From SABI01 sp028532915 (lineage in GTDB: Bacteria; Spirochaetota; Spirochaetia; Sphaerochaetales; Sphaerochaetaceae), in the NCBI GenBank assembly GCA_963677225.1, contig OY781923.1, positions 558,001 to 622,000 of the forward strand: 64,000 nucleotides of DNA. The letters run 5' to 3'. Numbering within the stretch: position 1 is the first letter of the stretch; each line of letters starts with the position of its first letter. Shown one piece after another: positions 1 through 8,574 of this stretch. The position numbers and the translations under genes are program-made. Under the pieces are notes generated by a model that saw nothing but the letters and a program-made list of their open reading frames with translations, made no database searches and was not told the origin of the DNA.

Positions 1-690
1 ATCTCCCAGAGGCCATCTGCTGTTCGGATCAGCTTTCTCTGCTCTGAAATCATATACTGTTCCCACAACTGTCATGCAGCCTCTTTTCTTCGCTTTAGCC
101 AGAACCTTATGAAGACCGTCATGCAGGCGGGGAACCAGAGCTGTTCCTCCCAGAAGGACGACATCGGCATCATAAAAAGAATCGGGAAGATCCTCTTCTC
201 CGTAGTATCCTGCAGCTCCGATTGTGTTGATGAACGATCTTTCTCCCTTTCCGTTTCGCTGAGTCGGATCATCGAATACATCGGTCGTAGCACTGCGTCT
301 GTCAGGAATCTCCTTCAAAAGTGCATGCAAAGGAGTCTTCTCAATAGACTGCCTGATGATCTGGGCATACTCATCTTTACCTGTCGCTCCGTAGAATGAG
401 ACTTCGACATTCTGTGGGGCGAGAATCTGGGAAGCATGAACGAGGGCGACTACTGATGGACCTCCGAGATTGACGATATCAGGTGATCTTCCTTTACTGA
501 GATCATGAAGTATTTCCTTGTACGCTCTTTTGGCAAACACCTCGATATCTTCACTGAAGACCAATCCTCCCTCTATCAGACCGCCATCTCCTTTTTCAAC
601 GCTCATAAGATTTCTGAACGATATATCTTCGTAAGAACAATTCATATAGATAGAATCGACCAGACAGCATCCGGCTCCGTTAATACGCAT
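1..690 (-). CDS. PfkB-family sugar kinase (3' end beyond window)
   Basis: Reading leftwards from an ATG at 690, the frame stays open for 230 codons to the window edge, so the C-terminal part is missing. The start follows a good ribosome site (AAGGAG) about 8 bases upstream. The residues LGGPSVVALVHAS and the later SFYGATGKDEYA match the glycine-rich substrate region of the PfkB (ribokinase) family, which phosphorylates sugars or sugar phosphates with ATP in the cytoplasm. LLGGTALVPRLHDG fits the middle of the fold. The catalytic GAGD motif near the C-terminus lies outside the window. It is the last visible gene of the minus-strand operon that begins with the binding-protein gene at 7330. With an FGGY kinase and a class II aldolase beside it, it may add the second phosphate to a ketose phosphate before aldol cleavage; that role is inferred. 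Confidence 0.85.
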   Translation of the reverse strand, partial: MRINGAGCCLVDSIYMNCSYEDISFRNLMSVEKGDGGLIEGGLVFSEDIEVFAKRAYKEILHDLSKGRSPDIVNLGGPSVVALVHASQILAPQNVEVSFYGATGKDEYAQIIRQSIEKTPLHALLKEIPDRRSATTDVFDDPTQRNGKGERSFINTIGAAGYYGEEDLPDSFYDADVVLLGGTALVPRLHDGLHKVLAKAKKRGCMTVVGTVYDFRAEKADPNSRWPLGD

Positions 691-775
691 AATAACTTTC
701 TCCTTTATAAAACATTATAATGGGTAAATGTCATTCTATAAAGGTTGTATTTTCAGGATATTATGCCCGAATATT

Positions 776-2269
776 TCAAATCCCTGTGCCATATTTTTCG
801 AACATCTTCTGAAAATTTTGTATCTGAGTCTGATACATCGCATTATGAGCCGGATCGGGAAGGAACTCTGTCTGACCTCCTGTAATGGTCCCGACAGCCT
901 CGTCTACACTGGAGTATTCCTTCGTCGCAATTCCTGCCAGAAGGGCTGCCCCGACTGTCCCCGAATTGATATTACTCGTCCTCTTTACTTTCTTGTTGAA
1001 AATATCGGCTTTCAGCTGCAGCCAAAGATCTGATCTGCTGCCCCCTCCGGTAGCGATGATCTCTTTCATATCAAAACCTTTGCGAGAGAGTTTCTCGATC
1101 GTCTCAAGAGAGTACATCGTCTCTCCTTCCAAAAGGGCGCGATACATATCGCCTCGTGTCGTGTTTGCATTCATCCCGTAATAGAAACCGCTCATGCCCG
1201 GATAGAAATAGGGCGCTCCGGTAGGTTCAATTGTCGGCAGAAAGATGATTCCGGTAGGATCCACCGGGGCTTCTGAAGTCAGAATATCAAGTATAGGCCT
1301 TTCTTCCAGACCCCTTTCGATCAGCTCTTTCGCGAAGACTTTCATGAACCAGGTCTGCAGCGATCCTGCCTGATTATACACAAGAGTGACGAACTTTCCA
1401 GGAATCACATGGTGCTGAATGTTCAGATTCAATGAATACAGCAGATTCTGATCTGGAAGAGAGTCGAACACGATCGTCGTACACTCGAATGTACCTATTC
1501 CTGTTACCGACTGCCCCTCCCTCACAGCTCCTGCTCCGAGAGCGTTCAGACATTGATCATGGCCGCCTGAGACCACCTGTACATGTCCTTCAAATCCTAA
1601 ATCATTTGCGACTTCAGGTACGACTTCGCCGATTACCGTACCGCCGGGAACAGGTTGTGCGAGCACTGACCTGTCGATATTCACCTTCTCAAGCAGCAGA
1701 TCCGACCAGTCCTCCTTTTTGATGTCGAACAGCAACATTCTGTTGGCATGGCTGAAGGTGGAAACGGCCTTCTTTGTCAGATAGTAGACGAGAAAATCTG
1801 CCCAGTTGAGAAACTTCCATACCTTCTTGTACAACTGGGGTCTTTCGTCCCTGTACCAGGCGATTTTAGGATACGTATAGGTGAAACTCAGGATATTAGG
1901 ATTGATATGATAAAAATAGAGAGGATCAAGTTCTTTCAGTACATCAATTGCATGTGCATGCCTGTTATCACTTCCGGCAATGCTTGTAGAGAGTATAGAT
2001 CCGTCCTTTCCGATAGGTACTACCGCTTCCGAGAAAGAGCCTACCGACAAAGCCGTGACAGGATCTCCTTTTTCTTTTGCAACCCGGAGGACTTCCCTCA
2101 CAGTCTCAAGAATCGAGTCGAGCATGATTACCGCATCGAATTCCATCTTCCCGGGTTCTACGAGCATCGGAGGATATGATCTGCTTGCCATAGCAACAGG
2201 ATTTCCCTCCACACTGTATACTGCTGTCTTGCAGCCGGATGTTCCTATATCAATTCCCATCAAACTCAT
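776..2269 (-). CDS. FGGY-family carbohydrate kinase (xylulokinase-like)
   Basis: This 497-residue protein opens with MGIDIGTSGCKTAVY, the phosphate-1 loop of the FGGY sugar kinases (xylulokinase, ribulokinase, glycerol kinase). It continues with a substrate-domain motif VSGGHDQCLNALGAG around residue 235 and the C-terminal ATP-site motif IIATGGGSRSDLWLQ near residue 400. Length is normal for the family. The start directly abuts the stop of the upstream aldolase gene, which indicates translational coupling. Beside a D-lyxose-type isomerase the natural substrate could be D-xylulose or another ketose. The family assignment is firm; the sugar is inferred from neighbours. Confidence 0.9.
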   Translation of the reverse strand: MSLMGIDIGTSGCKTAVYSVEGNPVAMASRSYPPMLVEPGKMEFDAVIMLDSILETVREVLRVAKEKGDPVTALSVGSFSEAVVPIGKDGSILSTSIAGSDNRHAHAIDVLKELDPLYFYHINPNILSFTYTYPKIAWYRDERPQLYKKVWKFLNWADFLVYYLTKKAVSTFSHANRMLLFDIKKEDWSDLLLEKVNIDRSVLAQPVPGGTVIGEVVPEVANDLGFEGHVQVVSGGHDQCLNALGAGAVREGQSVTGIGTFECTTIVFDSLPDQNLLYSLNLNIQHHVIPGKFVTLVYNQAGSLQTWFMKVFAKELIERGLEERPILDILTSEAPVDPTGIIFLPTIEPTGAPYFYPGMSGFYYGMNANTTRGDMYRALLEGETMYSLETIEKLSRKGFDMKEIIATGGGSRSDLWLQLKADIFNKKVKRTSNINSGTVGAALLAGIATKEYSSVDEAVGTITGGQTEFLPDPAHNAMYQTQIQNFQKMFEKYGTGI

Positions 2270-3172
2270 CTATTTCCGCCTTAACAATTTTTCTGCTGAT
2301 CCTTCCAGATCGAGCCTGTTAATGATCTCAAGCATAGTCTCATAAACAGCATTCTGAGCCTGTTTTATCGAAGTATCCTTCAAAGCTTCATACGGTTGTC
2401 TGATGTCGGTAGCGATATTCAGTTTTGCGATTCCGTGATTGAAAGAATCTTTCAGATAGGGAAGGGCGATACCCGACCCTCCGTGCAGCACCAGAGGAAT
2501 CTGCAGAGCTTCATCGAGCATCTGAAGATGTTCGATATTCAGCCGTGCAGTCACTTTCTTTTGTTTACGTGCACTTGCTGTGATCGCTCCGTGAACACTG
2601 CCGACAGCTACAGAAAGCCAATCCACTCCCGTCTCTTTTACAAACCTCTGTGCTTCTTTCACATCGGTGAATCCTTTTCCGGATTCGAACAGTTCATCAT
2701 AATCCGGGATTCCATCACTTTCATGTCCCATGACAGCTCCAAGTTCAGCTTCGACAGGAACATCGGTTTTGTGGGCAAGCTCAACGACTTCCCTGACAGC
2801 CTTGATATTCTCCTCAAGATTCAGTCTGGAACCGTCGATCATCACTGATGAATACCCTGCATCCAGCGCTCTCGAGATATCTGACATATAGTCGATTCTC
2901 AGATGATCTTCATCGATTACCGGAATATGATCGAGATGCAGTGACGTACATTCGGGATTTCCCACCCTCCTGTATTCAGATGCGATATCTTCCTGACTCT
3001 TAGATTCGAATTTCACCCATTCAAGTCTTGCGACTGTAATCAGACCGAATGTGTTTTTTTCTTCCAATGCCCTTACGACCGGTTCCATCATAGGGATATA
3101 GGGGATATTGAAAGCCGGTAAGACAGTATGAACCTTCTTGGCCATTTTCATGACCTCAGCGATATGAGACAT
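2270..3172 (-). CDS. Class II (zinc) ketose-bisphosphate aldolase
   Basis: The 300-residue protein has the hallmarks of class II fructose/tagatose-bisphosphate aldolases (FbaA, GatY, KbaY). It has SLHLDHIPV with the first metal His near residue 80, the VEAELGAVMGHESD segment, AVGSVHG, and LHGGSGIALP with a metal His near residue 225. It should cleave a ketose phosphate to dihydroxyacetone phosphate and an aldehyde in the cytoplasm. A strong AGGAGG ribosome site lies 6 bases before the ATG. It sits between the isomerase and FGGY kinase genes in the same operon. Whether it uses a ketose bisphosphate or a ketose 1-phosphate cannot be read from sequence. Confidence 0.88.
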   Translation of the reverse strand: MSHIAEVMKMAKKVHTVLPAFNIPYIPMMEPVVRALEEKNTFGLITVARLEWVKFESKSQEDIASEYRRVGNPECTSLHLDHIPVIDEDHLRIDYMSDISRALDAGYSSVMIDGSRLNLEENIKAVREVVELAHKTDVPVEAELGAVMGHESDGIPDYDELFESGKGFTDVKEAQRFVKETGVDWLSVAVGSVHGAITASARKQKKVTARLNIEHLQMLDEALQIPLVLHGGSGIALPYLKDSFNHGIAKLNIATDIRQPYEALKDTSIKQAQNAVYETMLEIINRLDLEGSAEKLLRRK

Positions 3173-3201
3173 TGTATCCTCCTTGGCGGGTATGTCGGAA
3201 A

Positions 3202-3873
3202 TTAATATTCTGTGATGAGAGGGTATTTAGCCTTCTCGTCTTCGATAATAGCGGGGAACCTGGGAAGTTCTTCCAGGAATCGGTTATCAACGGTGTCATC
3301 ATTTACTGAACTGACTTCACCGAGAAGGATCGTTCCGGTTCCCTTCTTCCCGTAGAATCTGTGGTAGGTTCTCGTTTCCAGCGTGATGCTCTGACCGGGA
3401 TGTACTTCGATGGGAACACCCGGTTCTGTTGTATATCTTTTGCCGTCCATCGAATAACTGACCGGAGTGTCCGCAAGCTTTTCATCTGATGTGCTGTTCC
3501 ATAGTTCTACTATCAGAACACCGCCTCCGCGATTGATGATATCTTCCATCTTCGACCAATGGAAATGGCAGGGAGTTTCCTGTCCTTCTTCGGTGATCAG
3601 AAGTTTCTCTGCATATAACTTCGGATATTTTTCCCTATCGTGCTGATTTCCGTTTCTCAATGTCAGCATCACAAGGCCTCTTGAAGCAAAGTCATTGCTT
3701 CCGAAATCTGTGATATCCCATCCCAGCATATTGTCTTTGATTTCCTGGCATTCACTCTTTTCTCTTTCCCAGTCCTCGGGGCTCCAGTAGGAGAAGGAAG
3801 GAATCAGGAATTTATGTTTTTCGATAAGCTTGATCGAATTGTCGATAATTGTGTTGATCTCTGACCGTTTCAT
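3202..3873 (-). CDS. D-lyxose ketol-isomerase family protein
   Basis: This 223-residue protein matches the D-lyxose isomerase family (cupin fold, about 225 residues). The signature CHFHWSKMEDIINRGGG holds two metal His and the metal Glu; a third His lies in ETRTYHRFYG near residue 170. The family interconverts D-lyxose and D-xylulose, and often D-mannose and D-fructose, using a divalent metal. The ribosome site GAGGTGAAGTAAC overlaps the stop codon of the preceding permease gene, so the two are coupled. It supplies the isomerisation step before the FGGY kinase encoded in the same operon. The exact aldose is not certain. Confidence 0.87.
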   Translation of the reverse strand: MKRSEINTIIDNSIKLIEKHKFLIPSFSYWSPEDWEREKSECQEIKDNMLGWDITDFGSNDFASRGLVMLTLRNGNQHDREKYPKLYAEKLLITEEGQETPCHFHWSKMEDIINRGGGVLIVELWNSTSDEKLADTPVSYSMDGKRYTTEPGVPIEVHPGQSITLETRTYHRFYGKKGTGTILLGEVSSVNDDTVDNRFLEELPRFPAIIEDEKAKYPLITEY

Positions 3874-3874
3874 G

Positions 3875-4828
3875 TTACTTCACCTCTTTTAATGTTTGAT
3901 TGTATCTGTCGAAGGCTACTGCTGCTATGAGTACCAGCCCCTTAACGAACTGCTGAACATAATCGTTCACATTCATCATTATCATTCCGTTGGTCAGTAC
4001 TCCCATGATGAGAACACCGATGACAACGAATCCGAGTCGACCTTCACCGCCGTTTATGCTTACTCCTCCGAGGACGACAGCCGTGATGATCTCAAGTTCA
4101 TATCCCTGACCGGCATTTGGTTGTCCGCTGTTGATTCTTGAAAGGAGGATGAGACCGGCGAGTCCTGCCATCAGACCATTGATTGCATATACGATATACT
4201 TGACTCTCTGAACGTTGATTCCCGAAAGCCTTGTGGCTTCCTCGTTGCTTCCTACTCCGTACACGTATCGGCCGAAGCGTGTCTTTGCCAGCAGAAGGAT
4301 ACCGATTACGAACACTGCAAGCATGACAAGAACGGGGATGGGAATCTTCCACACATATCCCTGACCAAGTTTTGCGAAATTCGAATTGAAACCGAACACG
4401 GGCAGTCCTCCGGTGATGATGAACGCCAATCCTCTCAAAGAAGTCATCATACCGAGTGTCGTTATAAGTGGGGGGATTCTCAATCTGTTGATGAAAAACC
4501 CGTTCAGAAGACCGATGAGAACTGCTACAGCGAGCATTATCAGACTTGCGAGAACTGGATGCAGCCCCTGCAGCATCAGTTTGGCGATCCCTACACCGGT
4601 AACTGCTATCAGAGAACCTACAGAAAGGTCGATCCCTCCGGTGAGCAGGACCATGGTCATCCCTACAGCGGAAATCCCGATGATTGAGACCTGTCTCAGA
4701 ATATTGAAAATATTCAGAGGATTGAGAAAGTTCTCAGACGTAAAGCTGAAAAAGATTATGAGCATTAATAGAACGATAAAAATGCCGTAATTCGATAGGT
4801 AGTTCCTGATAGTCTTATACTTATTCAT
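3875..4828 (-). CDS. Sugar ABC transporter permease (RbsC-like)
   Basis: The 317-residue integral membrane protein has the RbsC/AraH pattern. The N-terminal segment is hydrophobic, GMTMVLLTGGIDLSVGSLIA lies near residue 60, and the conserved cytoplasmic loop RFGRYVYGVGSNEEATRLSGI that contacts the ATPase lies near residue 185. About eight to ten membrane segments are visible. It forms the inner-membrane channel with the ATPase and binding protein encoded just upstream. The start has a GGAGAATAACT ribosome site that overlaps the ATPase stop codon. Substrate is predicted only from the operon: a pentose or ketose. Confidence 0.9.
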   Translation of the reverse strand: MNKYKTIRNYLSNYGIFIVLLMLIIFFSFTSENFLNPLNIFNILRQVSIIGISAVGMTMVLLTGGIDLSVGSLIAVTGVGIAKLMLQGLHPVLASLIMLAVAVLIGLLNGFFINRLRIPPLITTLGMMTSLRGLAFIITGGLPVFGFNSNFAKLGQGYVWKIPIPVLVMLAVFVIGILLLAKTRFGRYVYGVGSNEEATRLSGINVQRVKYIVYAINGLMAGLAGLILLSRINSGQPNAGQGYELEIITAVVLGGVSINGGEGRLGFVVIGVLIMGVLTNGMIMMNVNDYVQQFVKGLVLIAAVAFDRYNQTLKEVK

Positions 4829-4830
4829 AG

Positions 4831-6321
4831 TTATTCTCCAACATTGAATGATGCGTACTCAAGGATCTTCTCCTGAGAAAATTCATCTTTCTGTAATTCT
4901 CCGCTTATTTTTCCTTCGTGCATGACGAGGATTCTGTCGGACATTCCGATCAGCTCAGGCATCTCCGAAGAGATCATGATGATACTCTTTCCCTTCTCGG
5001 TGAGCTGTCTCATAAGAAGGTAGATTTCGTGCTTTGCTCCTACATCGATCCCGCGCGTCGGTTCGTCAAAGATCAGTACCTGGCAGTCCTGAGCAAGGAT
5101 CTTCGCTATGACGACCTTCTGCTGATTCCCTCCGCTGAGAGTTTTTACTTTGTAGTTCAGATTATGGGCCTTGATCTGCAGTTCCTTTTTCAATTCATCG
5201 CAGATCTTCTTCTCTTTCGCATTATTGATGAAGATTCTATCTGTGATTTTCTTGAGAATTGAAAAAGACATGTTGGTCTTTATCGGCAGATCGAGAATGA
5301 GTCCGGAATTTTTCCTGTCTTCAGGAATAAGTCCGATACCTAATTCCAGAGCCTTGTCGGGTGAAGGTATGCATTCTTCTTTTCCATTGAGTCTTATGCA
5401 TCCTCTGGTTATCTCGTCCGCGCCGAAGATTGCCTGAGCCACCTCCGTACGTCCCGCACCGATGAGCCCTCCGAAGCCGAGAATCTCCCCTTTTCTCAAG
5501 TAGAAGGAAACATCCTTCAGTTTTGAATTTGATAAATTCTCTACTTCGAGAACCCGCTCATCTTCAAAGCTCGAAGTTCCCGGGAAATCCTGAGCGAGAT
5601 CCCTGCCGACCATCAAAGACATCAGATGCTTGATATCGGTCTCTTTTACATCCATGGTATCTATATAGGTACCGTCTCTCATGACCGTGACCCGGTCACA
5701 GATATCGAAAATCTCCTCGAGTCTGTGGGAAATATAGATGATCGTAACACCCATCTCTTTGAGTTTTGCGATTATCGTGTACAATGCCTTTGTTTCGTTT
5801 TTGGTTAGAGGGGCTGTCGGTTCATCCATGATAACCAGTTTTGCATTCTTGGAAACGGCTTTCACGATCTCAACGATCTGCTGATACGCCATTCCCAGAT
5901 CCCTCACTCTTGCTTCGGGGTCGACTTTTACACCCATATCGGCGAAGAGCTGTTCAGCCTCTTTGTTCATCAGTTTGGTATCACGGAACCATCCATTCAT
6001 CTTCTCACAGCCGTAGAAGATATTTTCAGCGACTGTGAGCAAAGGAATAAGGTTCAGCTCCTGGTAGATAGCAACAATTCCTTTTTCAAGCGCATGGGAA
6101 GGAGTAATCTGGTCGTATTCTTCTCCTTCAAATGAGATCTTTCCCGCTGAGGGGGTCTCTGCTCCGGTGAGGATCTTGATCAGAGTCGATTTTCCAGCTC
6201 CGTTCTCACCGATGATCGCATGAGTCTCTCCTTTTTTGACTGAGAAGGAGACGTTGTTCAAAGCTGTGATCCCTGCGTAGTATTTTGTAAGACCTTTTAT
6301 TTCAAGTAAGTCGATGGACAT
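4831..6321 (-). CDS. Sugar ABC transporter ATPase, duplicated domain (RbsA-like)
   Basis: A two-domain ABC ATPase of about 496 residues. Domain 1 has a full Walker A (GENGAGKSTLIK), Q-loop (IYQELNLIPLLT), degenerate signature (LGMAYQQIVEI) and Walker B (LVIMDEPTAPLT). Domain 2 has the degenerate Walker A (GLIGAGRTEVAQ) typical of RbsA/XylG proteins, a good signature LSGGNQQKVVIA and Walker B (VLIFDEPTRGID). It powers import through the adjacent permease. Two tandem ATGs occur at 6324 and 6321; the second has the better distance (5 bases) from AAGGAGAG and is preferred. Confidence 0.92.
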   Translation of the reverse strand: MSIDLLEIKGLTKYYAGITALNNVSFSVKKGETHAIIGENGAGKSTLIKILTGAETPSAGKISFEGEEYDQITPSHALEKGIVAIYQELNLIPLLTVAENIFYGCEKMNGWFRDTKLMNKEAEQLFADMGVKVDPEARVRDLGMAYQQIVEIVKAVSKNAKLVIMDEPTAPLTKNETKALYTIIAKLKEMGVTIIYISHRLEEIFDICDRVTVMRDGTYIDTMDVKETDIKHLMSLMVGRDLAQDFPGTSSFEDERVLEVENLSNSKLKDVSFYLRKGEILGFGGLIGAGRTEVAQAIFGADEITRGCIRLNGKEECIPSPDKALELGIGLIPEDRKNSGLILDLPIKTNMSFSILKKITDRIFINNAKEKKICDELKKELQIKAHNLNYKVKTLSGGNQQKVVIAKILAQDCQVLIFDEPTRGIDVGAKHEIYLLMRQLTEKGKSIIMISSEMPELIGMSDRILVMHEGKISGELQKDEFSQEKILEYASFNVGE

Positions 6322-6336
6322 CATCTCTCCTTAGAT

Positions 6337-6366
6337 ATTTCCCGATAGATTTCTCTATCGGGAAAT
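6337..6366 (-). terminator. Intercistronic hairpin after binding-protein gene
   Basis: A perfect 12-bp inverted repeat (6337-6348 with 6355-6366, 6-base loop) lies in the 60-base gap between the binding-protein and ATPase genes. There is no long T-run on the minus strand, so partial termination or protection of the upstream mRNA from 3' decay is more likely than full termination. Such hairpins commonly raise binding-protein levels over permease levels. Confidence 0.75.
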
Positions 6367-6382
6367 TGTTCAAAATCGAATT

Positions 6383-7330
6383 CTAGAGGTCTTCCTGCCA
6401 GATGGTTTTCATTTCCATGTAGACTACTTCAGGTTCTGTTGGGAAGCCTTCTGTTGCATACTTGTAGAGCATATCTGCTACGTAAGCACCGCTGTAGTAG
6501 GGTTGGATATCAACGGTAGCTCTGTAGATGCTTCCGGGTTCCTGCATCTTTGCAAGAGCTTCTGCTGTTGCATCGGCTCCGCCGACGAAGAAATCAGGAG
6601 TATCCAGACCCATGGCCTTTACAGCTTCATATCCGCCGAGTGCACCGGAGTCGTTATTACCTGTGATTACCTTCACATTCGGATGATTCTGCAGAACGCT
6701 TTCAACGATCTTCATCCCTTTCTCAGGACTGTCACCGGCCTGACGGGCAACGATAGTGGCTCCGGGAGCCAGAGATTCGATAGTATCCTGGATACCATTT
6801 CCACGCTGGATTACAGGTTCGACATTATCCTGACTGATGATGATGACTTCAGCTGTTCCACCAAGTTTTTCGTTGATCCATTTAGCTGCGTTCTTACCGA
6901 TTGCGACACCGTACTGATATTCATCAATAGTATAGATGCCGTGAGCGTTATCGATAGGCTGAGCTTCAGATACAACTCCGATACCAGCTGCTTTAGCAGT
7001 TTCGACGATCGACTGAAGAGCATTCTGGTCGATAGGGGAGATCATCATTCCGTCAACCTGGGACATGATGAGGTTTTCGATGTCGTTGACCTGTTTCGCC
7101 ACGTCATATTTGGCATCGACGATAACAGCCTCGACTCCAAGTTCTTCACAACGGTCTTCGAAGCCTTCCTTTACTGCGATAAAGTAGGGATTCTCAAGAC
7201 TCATGATAGAGAAAGCGAATTTCATTTTCTTCTCACCTTCGTTCTCCTGTTCGCCTGAAGCGAAGATTGGAGAGACCAGAAGGGCAGAGAACATCGTGAC
7301 AGTTACTAAGATAAGTAAAAATCTTTTCAT
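6383..7330 (-). CDS. Periplasmic sugar-binding protein (RbsB-like)
   Basis: The 315-residue protein starts with a Sec signal peptide (MKRFLLILVTVTMF..., cleavage near residue 25, FASGEQE) and no lipobox Cys. It continues as a type I periplasmic binding protein of the RbsB class: FSIMSLENPYFIAVKEGF, then DGMMISPIDQNAL near residue 93, and TGNNDSGALGGYEAVKA near residue 225. It captures the sugar and delivers it to the permease. The mature start is rich in Glu and Gln, as in the other binding proteins of this window. It is the first gene of the operon, driven by the promoter at 7371-7399 between two LacI-type operators. Confidence 0.92.
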   Translation of the reverse strand: MKRFLLILVTVTMFSALLVSPIFASGEQENEGEKKMKFAFSIMSLENPYFIAVKEGFEDRCEELGVEAVIVDAKYDVAKQVNDIENLIMSQVDGMMISPIDQNALQSIVETAKAAGIGVVSEAQPIDNAHGIYTIDEYQYGVAIGKNAAKWINEKLGGTAEVIIISQDNVEPVIQRGNGIQDTIESLAPGATIVARQAGDSPEKGMKIVESVLQNHPNVKVITGNNDSGALGGYEAVKAMGLDTPDFFVGGADATAEALAKMQEPGSIYRATVDIQPYYSGAYVADMLYKYATEGFPTEPEVVYMEMKTIWQEDL

Positions 7331-7353
7331 TTTTCATACTCCTTTTAATGATT

Positions 7354-7365
7354 TAAAGCGCTTTA
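7354..7365. promoter_or_regulatory. LacI-type operator O1
   Basis: The 12-bp perfect palindrome TAAAGCGCTTTA lies just downstream of the -10 box of the operon promoter. An identical copy occurs at 7418-7429, start to start 64 bp away. The central GCGC with A/T arms fits the LacI/GalR family, and a LacI gene diverges from this intergenic region. Confidence 0.88.
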
Positions 7366-7370
7366 GATAA

Positions 7371-7399
7371 ATTTAAGCATACCACTTTCCAATTGTCAA
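7371..7399 (-). promoter_or_regulatory. Sigma-70 promoter of the ketose operon
   Basis: On the minus strand a consensus TTGACA (7394-7399) is followed after 17 bases by TTAAAT (7371-7376). It lies between the two operators, so the bound regulator, possibly looping, would block it. Confidence 0.8.
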
Positions 7400-7417
7400 A
7401 TATTTTATTTATTTTTT

Positions 7418-7429
7418 TAAAGCGCTTTA
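7418..7429. promoter_or_regulatory. LacI-type operator O2
   Basis: Second perfect copy of TAAAGCGCTTTA, upstream of the -35 box of the ketose operon. The paired sites on either side of the promoter suggest cooperative repression by the LacI protein encoded at 7531. Confidence 0.88.
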
Positions 7430-7456
7430 CTTTTTACTGAAATTGTTCCATTTTAT

Positions 7457-7516
7457 AGATACCGTAATTTATCTTGAGAGCTCTTCTTTTTTACTGATAT
7501 AATGATTACGGTATCT
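7457..7516. promoter_or_regulatory. 12-bp inverted repeat around the lacI-like promoter
   Basis: AGATACCGTAAT (7457-7468) and its exact complement ATTACGGTATCT (7505-7516) enclose a plus-strand promoter: TTGAGA (7474-7479), 18 bases, TATAAT (7498-7503). The arms differ from the AAAGCGCTTT operators, so they may bind a different regulator or another dimer arrangement. Confidence 0.65.
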
Positions 7517-7530
7517 GATATGAGGTCAAA

Positions 7531-8553
7531 ATGGTAACATTAAAAGATGTAGCTCAGAAGGCAGGAGTTTCTGAAGCAACTGTCTCACTGGTGCTGAACG
7601 AACGGCCGGGAGTAAGTCCCAAGACCAGAGCAAAGGTTTTGGCTCTGGCGCATGAACTCGGGTATTCTCCCAATGCCGTCGCCCGTTCTCTGGCAATGAA
7701 CAAGACAAGCACGATCGGACTGGTCGTCACAGATATTGAAAACCCTTTTTACGGGAGCCTGGTTCATTTCCTGAGTGAACATGCGCAAAAACAGAACTAT
7801 TCTCTTCTCATCGCTGCTTCAGGCGACGAGATCGAGAACGAAGATTCTATCATCAACGTGTTTTTATCCCGGCAGGTCGACGGAATCATCATCGTCCCTT
7901 CACAGAACGTCAGAACGAATTATCAGATATTCAAGATGCTCAAGAAAAGAGATATTCCATTCGTCTTTGCCGTCTCCTATTATCCTGAGTACGGTGATGC
8001 ATTTGTAATGACCGATTACAGGGCAGGCAGCTATAAACTCACAAAATATCTTCTTTCTTTAGGACACAAAAAGATTGTTCACCTTACCGGGCCGAATTCT
8101 GAGGCACCTTTGAATAAGGAGAGAATCAGAGGATATCATGAGGCACTGGACGAATGCGGCCTGGCGGATAAATCCGAAATCATAAGCTGTTCAAAAGCCG
8201 ATTTCTTTTCCGGTTACCAGGAGGTGAAGCAGCTTCTCTCTGTAGAGAAACCTGATGCTATCATTTCCATCAATGATATTATGATACTCGGTGCAAGAAA
8301 GGCGATCTCGGAGGCGGGATACAAAGTCCCGAAAGATATCTCCATCGCCGGCTATGACGATGTCTCCTTTGCCTCGATCATCGAAACCCCTCTGACGACT
8401 GTGAAACAGAATATCGAAGAGATTGCAAGGTTGTCGATAGATCTTGTCATAAAAAAGATCGAAGATCACACCATAGTCCGGTCACGACTGCTTGTCGCTC
8501 CCGAACTCATCCTCAGAGATACTACGGCACCCCATTCTGATCAGGGCGCTTAA
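7531..8553 (+). CDS. LacI-family transcriptional regulator of the ketose operon
   Basis: The 340-residue protein begins with a classic LacI helix-turn-helix (VTLKDVAQKAGVSEATVSLV, residues 2-21) and hinge (YSPNAVARSLAMNKTSTIGLV). A periplasmic-binding-protein-like effector domain follows (DIENPFYGSLVHF; DGIIIVPSQ; SIAGYDDVSFASIIETPLTTV). It most likely represses the divergent ketose operon through the two operators at 7354 and 7418 and is released by the sugar or a phosphorylated intermediate. Its own promoter lies at 7474-7503. The ribosome site (GAGG) is 8-10 bases upstream of the ATG. Confidence 0.92.
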   Translation: MVTLKDVAQKAGVSEATVSLVLNERPGVSPKTRAKVLALAHELGYSPNAVARSLAMNKTSTIGLVVTDIENPFYGSLVHFLSEHAQKQNYSLLIAASGDEIENEDSIINVFLSRQVDGIIIVPSQNVRTNYQIFKMLKKRDIPFVFAVSYYPEYGDAFVMTDYRAGSYKLTKYLLSLGHKKIVHLTGPNSEAPLNKERIRGYHEALDECGLADKSEIISCSKADFFSGYQEVKQLLSVEKPDAIISINDIMILGARKAISEAGYKVPKDISIAGYDDVSFASIIETPLTTVKQNIEEIARLSIDLVIKKIEDHTIVRSRLLVAPELILRDTTAPHSDQGA

Positions 8554-8566
8554 CGGCCCTGATCAG
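8537..8566. terminator. Hairpin between convergent genes
   Basis: An 11-bp stem (8537-8547 with 8556-8566, 8-base loop) straddles the stop codon of the LacI gene and lies just beyond the 3' end of the opposing isomerase gene. No T-run follows on the plus strand, so it is a weak or bidirectional terminator candidate. Confidence 0.55.
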
Positions 8567-8574
8567 CTGCAGGA

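Noticed and set aside
6503..7258. 251-codon open frame on the plus strand
   Set aside because: It is antisense to the RbsB-like gene, has no ribosome site and its translation looks like no protein family.
8537..8566. Strong rho-independent terminator
   Set aside because: The stem is good but no T-run follows on the plus strand, so it was kept only as a weak candidate.
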